NCBI GenBank assembly: GCA_904066235.2
Contig: CAJFCV020000004.1
Span: forward strand, 7,316,001 to 7,380,000
DNA: 64,000 nucleotides
From: Bursaphelenchus xylophilus
Lineage: Eukaryota > Nematoda > Chromadorea > Rhabditida > Aphelenchoididae
Reading direction: 5' to 3'
Positions 39,392 through 50,732 of the stretch are shown here, piece after piece. Under the pieces are notes generated by a model. The model was given only the letters and a program-made list of their open reading frames with translations, was not told the DNA's origin and searched no databases. The stretch's first letter is position 1. Each line of letters opens with the position of its first letter. Both the position numbers and the translations under genes were made by a program.

Positions 39392-40642
39392 TCAGTTCCG
39401 GTTGATGTCCTGCGCCAGTCGATAGCTTTGGGCGTTGTTCCAATCGAACTTGGACCTGGTAATGGGGAGCTTACGACGGAGTGTTTTGAAGGTACTATCT
39501 GACATCACAGTGTAATTCTGGAGAACGGCACTCTGAAACAAAAAATATTTATAAATTAAAACCGCTCATAAGGTTCACCGCATGCTTTATACGATTAATA
39601 TGGAAACCTCGAAAGGTCTTCTCTTCCCAAAATTTTTCGGTGTTTTGAGAGAACTCCGTTCGAACGGGTGGCTAATTTGATGAGTCGTTTCGTAACATCC
39701 GTTACGTAACTGTTTTAATCAACCACAAATAGTAAATAAGAAGTCAGAATGCAATAAAAGCAAGGGCAATATCAACAAACTTACTTCGAATGAGGTTTCC
39801 GCTTCATGGATGGCGTTGACCACATTCTTTGCTGTGTCAGCCACATTCAGCGAATATTTGGCTTCACCGGCCAGGTTCTTTTTGGTCGACAATTGGACAT
39901 TTCCATCTTCATAGTAATGAACGTTTATTCTGGCGATCCCATTGATCTGGACGTTCCCTTGTTTCTTCTCTAATGCAGGAACTTCCCATTGAGAACGCCA
40001 ACGGCCATTCCAATAATTCTTGGCCTGGAAAATGTGGGATTCGATGGCTATGGCAAGATGTCCATTGAAAATAAAAACAACGCCAGTTCCAATGTTGTGA
40101 TAATGCTCTTGGAGATAATGGTTCAACTCCTAAAGAAGCGTGAATCAGAGATTGAATAAAAATGGGGGTATAAACTTTCAGGACAGTGGAATATTTTTCA
40201 ATGAAAAAAACTTCAAAGGCGAACTTACAGTCTGAACTGCCTTCCTGAAATTTTCAAGCTTCTCGTCGACGTTTGGTTGTTCATAGGGTTGAATGTCAGA
40301 CGCTGTTTTGGAGAGGAAGTCGAATTTAAAGGAGGTTTTTGTGTTCGGATCGAAGAACCGACCCTCGGAAATCTCGTTGTAATTCGTTAACAACGTCTAA
40401 AAATAAAATGATAAAAATAAATTTGAACTAACCTTTGACTGATCGGTTTCCAACGCTATTGGCAACAACTGATCTTTGTGGTACTGAGCGGCTGCCCGCG
40501 AACATGTTCCCATTAGCTTGTCATCGTTAAGCAGAACTCTAACGTCATTCCAGACCTCGTTGAATTCACCGGGCGGCGCTTCTTGTATCAATTCGGATGC
40601 AATCTTCCCTTTTTCCGCATCGGAGACAAACTCTTCAGCCAT
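39392..40642 (-). CDS. cap-1: F-actin capping protein subunit alpha
   Basis: Four exons: 40433-40642, 40229-40396, 39785-40129, 39392-39532; 287 aa, against 286 in mammals. Conserved blocks include APPGEFNEVWNDVRVLLND, GRFFDPNTKTSFKFDFL, YWNGRWRSQWEV and the C-terminal LRRKLPITRSKFDWNNAQSY, whose tail contacts the actin barbed end. The alpha and beta subunits form CapZ, which caps filament barbed ends and is part of dynactin. All splice phases are 0. A Thr-rich membrane protein gene follows 270 bp downstream on the same strand. Confidence 0.97.
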
Positions 40643-41122
40643 TTCTCAGATCTTGCCTAAAGTCTTATATTACACTAAAAGTGTGACAATGAAAAGAAAC
40701 TCCGCGGGTGTGAATCACTGATACGCTCGAAACACAGTCGGCAAAAAACAAACATATCGCTCCAATCTTCTCGTATACATCATCTTTTCGATTGAAAAAG
40801 ATCTTTTTCATTTAGTTGACGGAATGCCAAGGCAAGGATTAGCATTCAACTCTATCGTTCTGGGAGAAAGCGGGATACACGGTGTAAAATTATATATTTT
40901 ATTTTGGAACTTTGATCAAATCTGTTTATCTGATCGGGGTGAGCAATATCAGATATTGCTTAAAATAAGCTTATATGTTTTTTAAGCTCAGCTTTGAACG
41001 AAACGTTTGGAAAGGCTTTTGAAAGTAAGTTTAGTGGTTAATGTATGTGTTACATACCTAAAATTTTAATGATTTATTTTGTAAACGATGGCGATTGTAT
41101 CAAGACGTCCTTAGGGACGGTG

Positions 41123-41519
41123 TTATAGTTTGAAAGATTGACAATTGGGCTGTTTGATAGTTCTTTTAATTTTAGTTTTCTGTTTCCACTCAATCCAATC
41201 GGGTACGGCCCTTTTTGCCACATTTAGGTATAGAAATCTGCGTCTGATAAGAAGAGTTTCCATATCGAGACTTTTAGAAGTATACGCAAGAGAGTTGGGA
41301 CCCCAAGCGTCAGCACGCATGTTTTTCTAACAGTTTTATATCGAATAACTCATGTTTTAATGACTTCTTATCAGTCTCCGTCAGTTTCTGGTGTCCTTGT
41401 GTTGGAATTTGATTAAGGTAGTCTTGAAACTGTTTGAAACGTGGTTTAATTGTTCTTGCGAAGTGAATGTTTGATGTCCGAACGCGCCTTCTTAAGGCAA
41501 AAGTAAGAGGCAGATGGGT
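41123..41519 (-). CDS. Possible small gene: two overlapping ORFs, unrecognised
   Basis: ORF A runs 41519-41310 from an ATG (69 aa, basic N-terminus THLPLTFALRRRVRTSNIHF); ORF B runs 41320-41123 from an ATG (65 aa, with LLIRRRFLYLNVAKRAVPDW). They overlap by 11 nt, the start of B lying in the last codons of A in another frame. Together they read like one basic protein of about 130 aa with a possible mitochondrial presequence, broken by a frame change. No acceptable intron joining the frames was found. It lies between the divergent cap-1 and SLC38A9 genes. Options: a frameshifted or mis-sequenced small mitochondrial protein, a pseudogene, or chance ORFs. I recognise no family. Confidence 0.3.
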
Positions 41520-41633
41520 CATTATTATCAAAAAAAAAAGACTTATCAAGAACTACTAATGCTCTTCAAACTCAATTTAATCATTATCTCGGATGGTCTT
41601 TTACTGTCAATTAACGGTTCGCACGTATTTCAG

Positions 41634-43905
41634 ATGAACGAGACGTACGGGTCGAATGGGAGTACCGGTCAGAGTGATCCGATGGATGTGCCCCGAGAAA
41701 TGAGAGAAGACTTCCCGGTGGCCAGGAGTGTGGATCACTTATTGGTGCACAATGTGAGACATGATGGGATGTCCAGAGTCCAATCTGGTATGTATTTTTT
41801 ATTTACTCTGTTCCTCTCATTAGGTACATGCAAGCTATTTATAGCCAGTGCAATTCGTCGTCCATTTGTTTACTCTAACAGATCCCGAGCTTCGTCCGTC
41901 AATTCTGAAGCCACCTCTCAGAATGCCGAGTCACATCATCATCGGCACCATAACATGGCCATCAGATATAGATTATTCAACCGGCTTGACCCCGGAGGGC
42001 AGACTTTAAGGATGCCTGATCACGTTTACTTCCCCAGCGAATGGTTTTCCATCTTGCCTTTCGACGATTTCAAAGATAATGAAGGAAAACAAAGTAGTTT
42101 AGTGACAATGTAAGCAACAAAATTGGAAAATTGCTAGCTTTGACCATTGTCAATATTCTTGTATTTTTGTATGCAAACGTGCTTTAGATTCTCGATATGG
42201 AACACTATGATGGGGACCAGTTTATTGGCCATGCCATGGGCATTGGCGCAGGCAGGATTAGGTCTTGGGGTCACATTAATGGCTTTGATGGCATTTTTAT
42301 CGTTATACACTGCTTATCGTGTAGTCGAAAGTCCAAGAGGATTGAGTAAGTATCTTTTTATTTTATGATTATTTTTCCGAGTTTAGAGTAATATTAATCT
42401 TGTTGCAGCTCTTGATGTTGAATGTAGTGCCGCCGAATTCTCGGATGTTTGTCGATATTACTGGGGGAAGAAGGGAGAATATACAGCTGTCTTTTTCTCC
42501 ATTATCGTCCTCTTCGGCGGTGTGATTGTATACTTTGTTTTGATGTCCAACTTCCTTTATTTTACGGGGAACATTGTATACGAATCATTGCAACCAAACA
42601 GCACTGTGCTCCCTGTCTTGGCTAATAAAACATTCACTTGTGATAGTCAGTTTTTTATTCTTATTTTCTCTTATTTATAATTCAAGTTTATTGGCTTTAT
42701 TTTTAGTCTATTACGACGAGAAATGTTTGCCTCCAAAGGACATGTTTGATTATGAAGAAGATAACGGCGGCTCCAGCTGGTGGTCATTCAGTAAATTGTG
42801 GTCATTACAAGGAACTGTACCGATATATCTTGGAATTCTGACCTTCCCATTGCTTAATTTCCAATCTCCCACTATTTTCACCAAGTTCAATGTTTTGGGT
42901 AACCTGAATATGATTTTTCCAACATATTTATTTTAGGTACTATCTCTGTATTCTATCTTATATCGTTCACGATGTCCAAGGCCTATGAATGCGGAATGAA
43001 CGTTAATTTTGTGGACCCAACATCGATTCATTATGTGGAGTGTAAGTTATCTTTATTTGGGTTGAGGTTTTTGTTTTTAGTGTGGAATTCGAAGTTCACT
43101 GCATTAACGGGAACGCTGGCTTTATCCTACTTCATCCACAACGCTGTCCTCACCATACTGAGGAATCAGAAGAACCCAGAAAATAATGCGAGAGATTTGT
43201 CTATTGGATATATTCTGGCTATGATGTGCTACATCTTGATTGGATGCTTGTTCTACTTGGCTTTCCCAGGAAGAAGAGAATGCATTTCGGATGTAAGTGA
43301 TTGTTTGTAAATTAGGTTTATATGTATATGTTACTTGGTTGTGTTATGACTATGTAATTTCAGAATTTTTTAAACAACTTTGGATCCGGTGATGTCCTCA
43401 GTGCCACGGCCAGGATGTTCCTATTATTCCAGATGATCACTGTCTTACCGCTATTGATGTATTTGGTGCGGGTTCAGTTCAGCTACGTCTTTACGGGTAC
43501 TGTTTACCCAGGGTAAGAAATTGTGCCAATATGCTTGTTCGTAGCCGTCAATTTAAAAATTTGCGATTAATTTACACATTTTAGACTTCCATATGTATGC
43601 CTGATCAATGTATTGGTGATCTTAGTCGCAATTTTCTTTTGCATCGCCTATCCACATGTTGGTGGTATCTTACGGTATGTCATGGTGGATGTATGATAGC
43701 TTGTTCAAATGACTTGTTTTAACGTTTTTCTGTTTTTAGTTATGTTGGATCCCTCTCCGGCCTCGTCTACATCTTTGCCCTCCCATCTCTGGTCCATTTG
43801 AAACGTCTCCAAACTGCTGGTCGATTAACCAAAACTCAAATTGTTTTACACGGGATTATCATTATTCTGGGCGTCGCCAATTTGATCTCTCAATTTTTAG
43901 TCTGA
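41634..43905 (+). CDS. SLC38A9: Lysosomal amino-acid transporter SLC38A9
   Basis: Ten exons: 41634-41787, 41824-42109, 42188-42345, 42409-42645, 42707-42898, 42937-43041, 43081-43292, 43364-43512, 43585-43674, 43740-43905; 582 aa. A cytoplasmic N-terminus of about 145 residues includes the YRLFNRLDP segment; then GKQSSLVT leads into TM1 ([20 protein letters not shown]), which holds the family's W-N-T-M-M-G-T-S motif. About 11 helices follow, with an extracytoplasmic loop carrying NST and NKT sequons and cysteines. Role from family: arginine-sensing and leucine-exporting transporter on lysosomes, acting on Ragulator/mTORC1. The ATG directly follows cgtatttcag, a trans-splice-like acceptor. The NADH pyrophosphatase gene starts 261 bp downstream. 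Confidence 0.95.
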
Positions 43906-44166
43906 GGACTTTAAACAAGGGTATTTACGGTTACTATTTTGTAAATTTTTGTATAATTTTTTTAGTCGTAGTTTTTATTGTGGTTCATATTTGTGCCTTA
44001 ACTTAACGAGTAAATGGGTGTCTCACTTGATTTATCGTTGTATTGTGGTATCTTGGTCGTATCTTCGAGGTGGTATTGCAGTCTATAGAAAAAAAGGAGT
44101 TTTCGATGAGTTTTGATTTGGAATTGATGACAAAAATATCGAGTATAAGGTGATTACAAATTTAGG

Positions 44167-45990
44167 ATGTCTTTCATATTGCGCCAGTTGACTAGAACCC
44201 CGTCGCTGATTAGACAATGCTCTCGTAGACCGGGTAATTCAATGTATGTAAGGAAAACAAAGATGATGGACTACTGGAATCAGTCGGAAGATGCCCTGGA
44301 AACCGAGTTCAGCGACTCCCAGGCGATTGTTTTGATCGACAAAGAAGCCTTAGTGAAGCTGGATGAGGAAAAGAAGACTCTGAGTATTGTAAAATTCGAA
44401 ACGAAAGGTATTTTGTGAGTACGCGTTGCATTTGTTATTGCAGTACGTGTTGCGATATTACGCAAGATTTCATTGACAAATTGCAGAGCTCAAGGAGATC
44501 CTGAACCAATACGGGTTGGAGATTGGGATTTTAAACTCGGCATTATTGGATTGCTCGGTTCCAGATGAAGTCCAAAGAGATTTTGTAGGTTCTGATCTCT
44601 ATGTTTCGGGATAAAATGTGTTTTTCTTCTTCAGCGACCACTGTTTGGATGTGCCGTTCGAACGATGAAACCTCCGGCAGAAAGCGGGATAAAGGCCGAA
44701 GTATTGAAGAATGACCTTGCTAAAAGTCTTGGTGGACAGTTTATGAACCTCAGGATGGCTATGCTAACTCTGGAAGATGAATTGGATAGGCATAATTTGG
44801 CTAAAGTAAATAAATGAAAGGCAAATAATGCATGCGATGATTTAGTTCCAAGCGATGACCCGGTGGTATCACACCTACCGTCGATGTCCAACATGCTCGA
44901 CTCCCCTTCAATTACGACCGTCAAAGAGTGCGGCCAGATGTATAAGATGTGATCGCTTCTTCTATCCCACCATATCCCCTGTGGCAATAACCTTAGTTGA
45001 GGATTATGATCAAGAGAGAGTGCTGTTGGTCAGACATAAGGGTTCGGTTTCTTCGGTTTTCACTTTGGTCGCTGGATTCTCCATGGTATGTTGTTCTACG
45101 TTTTTCAAGTTTGGAAGTCTAAAATTGGAAGTAGACCGTTTGTCTAATTGAGCTAAAACTCCGTTCCCCTTACTTTTTTTACATGTGTTTATTTCCGAAT
45201 AACCTTTATTAACGTTAAGGACGGTTTAATTAGTCTTTACAATTTTTAGCAAACATTGAAACAAAAAAACGAATTGCATTTTTGATAAACAAAACAAATA
45301 AAAATGCGATAGGGATGCAAAAACAACACATTATGTATCATGGTATTTTCACCGCTAAGCATTATTTATCAGACTACAAGCCGGTTTCTGTCTACTTTGT
45401 ATCCGCGGCCCTTTTTTCTTGCCAAGCAACGCTTTTTGAGGGGACCAAAAAGTAAAGACACAAACTCCACGCATCCCGCACATATAAAAACGGGCTGTTT
45501 AGTTGTTTATTTTACTTGCAGGCGGGCGAAAGTATTCAAGAGACGGCGAAAAGGGAGATCGCCGAGGAAGTGGGGATCGAAGCGACGGACATCCGAGTTG
45601 TGAACGACTCCCAGCCATGGCCTATGCCTTTCAATTCGTTGATGTGTGGCCTCCGGGCCAAGGCGGATGCCAGTCATGAGGTAGGGACTTTGATGACAAT
45701 TACATTCGTATTGGATTTTTAATGTTTTACGAAGGATGGAGTGGATTTGTTGTATCATAAATATAAAGTCATTTTTGTGTTTTCAGTTGGAAATCTGCCC
45801 AGACGAATTGGAAGCCGCTGGTTGGTTCGGTCGGGATCAAGTTCTCGAAGCACTGGACCGTGTAGAAAAGGACCCATTCCTCAAAATCCCCCTTTCGAAA
45901 AGATTAGAAAACCCGGATACCTTTACATACCTCCCTCCTCGTGGTGCCATTGCCCATCGAATCATAAAAGGATGGGCCCATAAGAAATAA
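44167..45990 (+). CDS. NADH pyrophosphatase (Nudix hydrolase, NUDT12/13 type)
   Basis: Six exons: 44167-44407, 44487-44584, 44635-44805, 44846-45085, 45522-45680, 45787-45990; 370 aa. The zinc ribbon is CPTC...CIRC. The Nudix box is complete after splicing (GFSMAGESIQETAKREIAEE, then VGI), matching GX5EX7REUXEEXGU, and is split after its Met by a 436-bp intron. SQPWPMPFNSLM is the NADH-diphosphatase signature just downstream. Reaction from family: NAD(P)H to NMNH plus AMP. The N-terminal 40 residues are basic with several Arg/Ser (LRQLTRTPSLIRQCSRR), consistent with a mitochondrial presequence as in NUDT13. It starts one base after an acceptor-like tttag and lies between SLC38A9 and an aldo-keto reductase on the same strand. 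Confidence 0.93.
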
Positions 45991-46126
45991 TTTCTGAAAT
46001 TGTAGATAAACAGGATTTCTAAATGATCTTTGATTGATTTTACACTGCATTTGCCGGGTCATCTCCGTGATTTTATTGAAACCTCTTTTTCATATGATTT
46101 TAACGCGTTTTAGAGCTTATTTTGAT

Positions 46127-47311
46127 ATGACCACTCCATTCTACACATTGAATAATGGCGTTAAGCAACCAGTCTTGGGACTGGGAACTTGGTTGGTAAG
46201 TCTCTACTTTTTTCACTGTGTGATGCAGTGTAAAGCTGTAATTATGTTTTGTCGTCATTGTAGGCCAAGGATTTTAACGAATTGAGGACTGCCATTAGAG
46301 CGGCCGTTGACATCGGATACAGATATTTGGACACTGCCTATGCCTATGGGAACGAAGCACAGCTTGGAGAGATTCTGGAGGAGATCTTCAAGGAGGGAAA
46401 GGTCAAAAGAGAGGACTTCTTCATTGCCACGAAGGTAAGATTAAATCAAAATATTTTGAGGACATACATTTCAGTTGCCATTCTTTGCTCATGAGCCCAC
46501 CGTAACTGAGTCAATTATTCAAGAGCAATTCAAAAATCTCCGTGTGGATTATATTGATCTATATTTGATGCACAATGCCTGTGGAGTCAAGAGAGGCCCT
46601 GATGGGGGATTTCTGAAGGATTCGAATGGACTGAACGTCCCCGACCCAACTCCTCACATTGAAACCTGGAAAGTATTGGAGAAATATTACAATCAAGGAA
46701 AGTTCAAGGCTTTGGGAGTCTCCAATTTCCGATGTGATCAACTGGAAGATCTCTACAAGAAGGCTACCGTAAAACCGGCCAACCTTCAGATTGAACTTCA
46801 CATCTTCCACAGACAGAGGAAACTGGTTGACTTGTGTAAGAAGTTGGGACTGACAGTCACCTCTTATGCTTCATTGGGATCGCCATCAAGGAAACAAGGG
46901 TTTGGGCCTGGTGATTACCCCGATGCTGATTGTTTGGGCAATGAAATTGTTCAAGGATTGGCCAAAAAGTACAATAAAACTCCTGGACAGGTGTGTAGTG
47001 TTTTTGGAACTTAAAAATGGTGACTAATTTACTTTCAGATCCTTCTGAGACACCTTCTCCAACTCGGTATTCAGGTCATTCCCAAAAGTGTAAATCCAGA
47101 GAGACTGAAGCAGAATTTCAATGTATTTGACTTCGAATTGGCAAAGGAAGATCTGGAAAAATTGGATCAGATCAAAGAAGATGTCCGACTGTTCTCCTTT
47201 TCCTTGTAAGTAGAATATTTTCTGTCTTGCAGGTTTTACTCAATTTGATTACAAACACAAAATTTCAGTGCGAAAGGACACCCCCTTTACCCACCATTCG
47301 AAGTTGTCTAA
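46127..47311 (+). CDS. Aldo-keto reductase (AKR1-like)
   Basis: Five exons: 46127-46195, 46264-46434, 46475-46990, 47039-47205, 47269-47311; 321 aa. The TIM-barrel enzyme has the catalytic tetrad: Asp and Tyr in DTAYAYGNE, Lys in FIATKL, His in YLMHN. The NADPH-binding region is IPKSVNPERLKQN. Length and motifs are usual for the family, which reduces aldehydes and ketones with NADPH; the substrate cannot be read from sequence. The start at 46127 is the second ATG after an acceptor-like gttttag; an upstream in-frame ATG lies before that acceptor and would be removed if trans-spliced. The Nudix gene ends 136 bp upstream. Confidence 0.93.
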
Positions 47312-47597
47312 GCAGATGTAAACTGTCGTGTCATTCAACATTTTAATCTGTCACTTAATTAAGTCCTATGCATTAAGAAAATTGATGTGGATAAGTTATT
47401 CGTAAGAAAAAGTAAATTGGAAGCGTAAAAGTTAAAATCGTAACTGTTAAGTTACCCTCACAAAGAAATATTGCCAAATCAGTACTGATCATCTTTTCCA
47501 AGCAGTTTTTCCTTGGACTTCTATCACACAATGCTTCTGATATGGATTACAAAAAAATAATAATTTATTAAAAGTATGTCAATAACAACTTTGAACA

Positions 47598-49113
47598 CTA
47601 TCGTTTCTCCGTTACAAACTGATTGTAAGACCTGATAAGTTTCTTCGTAAAGTAGGCCAGGAGAAAGAACACAACAACCGTACCCAGACATACGAACGCT
47701 GCTGTTGACGGTTCTAGGCATTCTTTTTTGTCATTCATTTCCATCGCTTGAGCTAAACGAACAATGGAAGTACTAAGAACGACTTACAATGTGAGTGGGA
47801 GGATTGTGGATTCATTTGCAAAAGAGTTTTTACCGTTGATGTCTTTAGCTTTTGCCCCACCGAAGTGACCGTTGATAATCCTTCGTCGGGACATTGCTGG
47901 AAAACATTTGTTAGATTATTAAACTACTGGTAAAACGGATGAGCTAATCCCCGCTTACCTTCATTGGACATTCATTCAGACAAGTTGTAATTTTACACTC
48001 AAAATGTACAGTATCCGCACTTGTAAATTGGAATCCATAAAGATGGATATAAGTGTGTTTCGCCATATTCTTCATAGGCGATGAGGAAAAGACCGGAGGG
48101 TCTATTGCTCTCAGCAATTTAACTGCGCATCCATTAGCATCAATAATGGGAACTGTGGCATCGGCATTGTTGGTTCCATCATGAGCAACGCAATCATGAA
48201 CAAACATGTCGAAAATGGCTGGAAACATTATATGTGAAGCTTATAAGGGCCAAATCGAGAATAATACTGCAGTAGGAAATGAAATGCCACGGCAAAATAT
48301 GCAGCTTACAAGATTCCTCCAACCTGGCATCCAATGTGATCCTCTGTCCCACAAATCCCTCGGTTATAACATCCCCTTTATATCCATGATCTCCCAGGAC
48401 TCTCAAAGATAAAGACGGAGTTTTCTCTGCATTCCCAGTCACAGTCATCGCCTCATTTCGACTGCAAATAGTCAAAAAGATGTATAATAATATTATTATA
48501 GAAAAAGAGAATGTTTCTAAATCATCAGAACTTACGCAACTTTAAAAGCCCCTTCGTTCTTTGGAGGCTCCAAAGTGATCACGAAATCCTCCATAGTCTG
48601 GACACAATGAGTTAAAAGTGCAACACTTTCATCTGTCAGAATTACTGGATCTGGACTGATGATCAACGATATTGAGTGCTCTCCTGTTTTCTAAATTATT
48701 TTATTAAAACTCATTGCCAGCCATCTTTGAATACAGAGCAGCAAAAACAAACTTACCGCATTAAATTGTAATCCGCAAAACCCTTCTCCTTTATTAGTTG
48801 AGTTTTTGTAGTTTAAAGGCACTGTAACAAGCAAATAATGACCGCCATTCCCAAGCCATCGGCATTCATTATCAAGATATCGGTCCTTGGCAAATACCAC
48901 ACCTTTGAAAGGCCGGGCAAAGCTGAGGTTTACAACTATCTTGTCTGATGAACAGACAACTTCACGGTCTTAAATAAGCCACGGCAATTAGTAAACAGCG
49001 CAATAAAAAGTAGGGAGTGTCGTTACAGTAACCATAAGAGGAAAGAAACTACCTTCGAGTATCCCGGCCAATCCAACAAGTGCCAGCCAGGCGTAGACTA
49101 GCCGCCTTAACAT
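47598..49113 (-). CDS. ZP-domain (cuticlin-like) transmembrane protein
   Basis: Seven exons: 49053-49113, 48757-48968, 48536-48690, 48310-48461, 47959-48218, 47788-47896, 47598-47752; 367 aa. A signal peptide (MLRRLVYAWLALVGLAGILE) is followed by a ZP-N region (CSSDKIVVNLSFARPFKG, with conserved Cys) and a ZP-C region with VHDCVAHDGTN, IIDANGCAV and DTVHFECKITTCLNECP, the pattern of nematode cuticlins. A single transmembrane helix lies near the C-terminus (AAFVCLGTVVVFFLLAYF) with a short basic tail. Role from family: extracellular polymers of cuticle or apical matrix, normally released by cleavage before the membrane anchor; no clear furin site (RxxR/RxKR) is visible before the anchor here. 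It converges with the aldo-keto reductase gene, whose stop is 287 bp away. Confidence 0.9.
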
Positions 49114-49610
49114 CGGCGCGCCAGTCCTCGTTCCCAATGTAGGTCAACCGAACCTCTATACCAACACAAAAAACCCCTAATGGTGGTATCTGCGGTAAAT
49201 TGAAGGGCGGCGACCTTTTCCGCAGAGTTAATTCCACAGCGCGCACCGAGGATCACAAGGACATTGTAAGAGTAAGCAGCAAAAAAAGGAGAGGCGCAAA
49301 GGAAAAAAACTGGAGTCCACCAATTACCCAGCGAGTCTTGCCAGTCGGACCGAGAAAATCATAATTGTTGTTGTTGCAAAGACTCTGCTTAATGAACATG
49401 AACGACTGCGTAATAACTGTTCCGTGCACTCGAGTGGAAGCCGATTTCCCAGCTAACATTGTGTAATCCGCAGAGCAGATAATGGGATGTTTTTGCCTGT
49501 ATTCCGCGCATTACAATTCAAGCTTTTCGCTAAAAACGATTCATCAGAACGTTTTCCGAAGCGTTACGTAACTTCCTTTATTAGACGATACTTACAATAA
49601 ACAACAAATG
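49114..49610. other. Region between the ZP gene and PQBP1
   Basis: Upstream flank of the ZP gene and 3' flank of PQBP1. A short minus-strand ORF (49253-49459) ends in a hydrophobic stretch, but it is out of step with the ZP signal-peptide exon and has no splice partner, so I do not call it. Confidence 0.4.
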
Positions 49611-50576
49611 TTATTTGTTTCTTCTGAGGACGTCACCAGGTGATGGATATGGTCGAGATTGGAAGAGAGGTCCAGTTGCACTGCTATCCACTCCAGTCTT
49701 CGCTTCTTGGACTAAACCAGCACCCCAATTACCTTCAGGAACATCTGAATATGCGCTGGGATCCATGGGATCGATTCCTTTTCTTTTGGCTCTCTTCAAT
49801 CGATCTCTCTCTGGCATTTCTTCGATTGATTCGGGCTCTGCATCAGGTTTATCCTCCTAAAACAAAAAGAAATCAATCTCAACATAGTCTAACATTATCA
49901 ATAAGAAGTTCGATCATTAACATACAATCTGTCGCTTTCTATCATCTTTCCTCCTCTCCCATTTGTTTCCTTGACGTCCCTTGTATTTGTTGTTCCTTTG
50001 CTCCTTTTGTTCCTCTTCAACTTCTTGGGCTCGCTTCCTTGATTCAAAGTACTCCTGAGCAACAACCGGAGCTGCCTTTGAGATATTTGCACATGGATGT
50101 CGTGGAGATAACCAACAAACGTCGTCATTAGAAGGGTTCCAATAGTAATGTCTCCCAATCCCACCATCATAAACCTCTTTCCATCCTTCTGGCAGGGGAT
50201 ATTTATTCAACATTCTTTGCTTGGCAGCCAAGTAATCGTCTGACAGTCTAAAAACGTAAAAAAAAATTAGAAGAATTTACCTTGATTCTGGAAGACCATC
50301 ATGCCAGTGATCGAAACAATAATCCGAGCACAAATGGAATTGATTCCATTTATTAGGACATCCAGGAGCTCCCCCTCGACCTTTATCTTCTTCCTCGACT
50401 TCGTCTTCGTCCTCACTGTCTTCGGAATCATAATTCTCGGCAAATACTTCTTCGTCTTCGTCCACCTCTTTAAAGTAAAAATTTATGTGAAGACGTCGTC
50501 ATTAAAATAACTTACTTTGGGAACTGACTATGCCGCGCTTTTGGAGCTTGGCCAATAAAGCTGGGGGTAACGGCAT
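49611..50576 (-). CDS. PQBP1: Polyglutamine-binding protein 1
   Basis: Four exons: 50516-50576, 50281-50467, 49926-50247, 49611-49856; 271 aa. The WW domain is LPEGWKEVYDGGIGRHYYWN followed by CWLSPRHP. The middle is acidic then highly charged. The C-terminus (YSDVPEGNWGAGL, TGPLFQSRPYPSPGDVLR) is the conserved disordered tail with YxxP/GLF motifs that binds the spliceosomal U5-15kD protein. A short N-terminal MPLPPALLAKLQKRGI segment is also typical. Role from family: nuclear pre-mRNA splicing factor. It is head to head with FAM98 (156 bp between start codons). Confidence 0.95.
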
Positions 50577-50732
50577 TCTAATATGAGATCATAAGAAGTA
50601 AAATTGTGTATTTATTGTTTTATTTTACCAAATATTATTTTACGCCAGGGCGCATCTCGCGCAGGACAATTTATACGATGAAAGATGGAAAAGAAAATAT
50701 TACAATATTTTTTTGTCGGTTAGTTGTTTACA

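Noticed and set aside
41145..41330. Plus-strand hydrophobic ORF resembling a signal peptide
   Set aside because: It begins with TTG, not ATG, and overlaps the more plausible minus-strand ORFs.
49253..49459. 68-codon minus-strand ORF with a hydrophobic end upstream of the ZP gene
   Set aside because: The ZP gene already has a proper signal-peptide exon at 49053-49113, and this ORF does not splice in phase to it.
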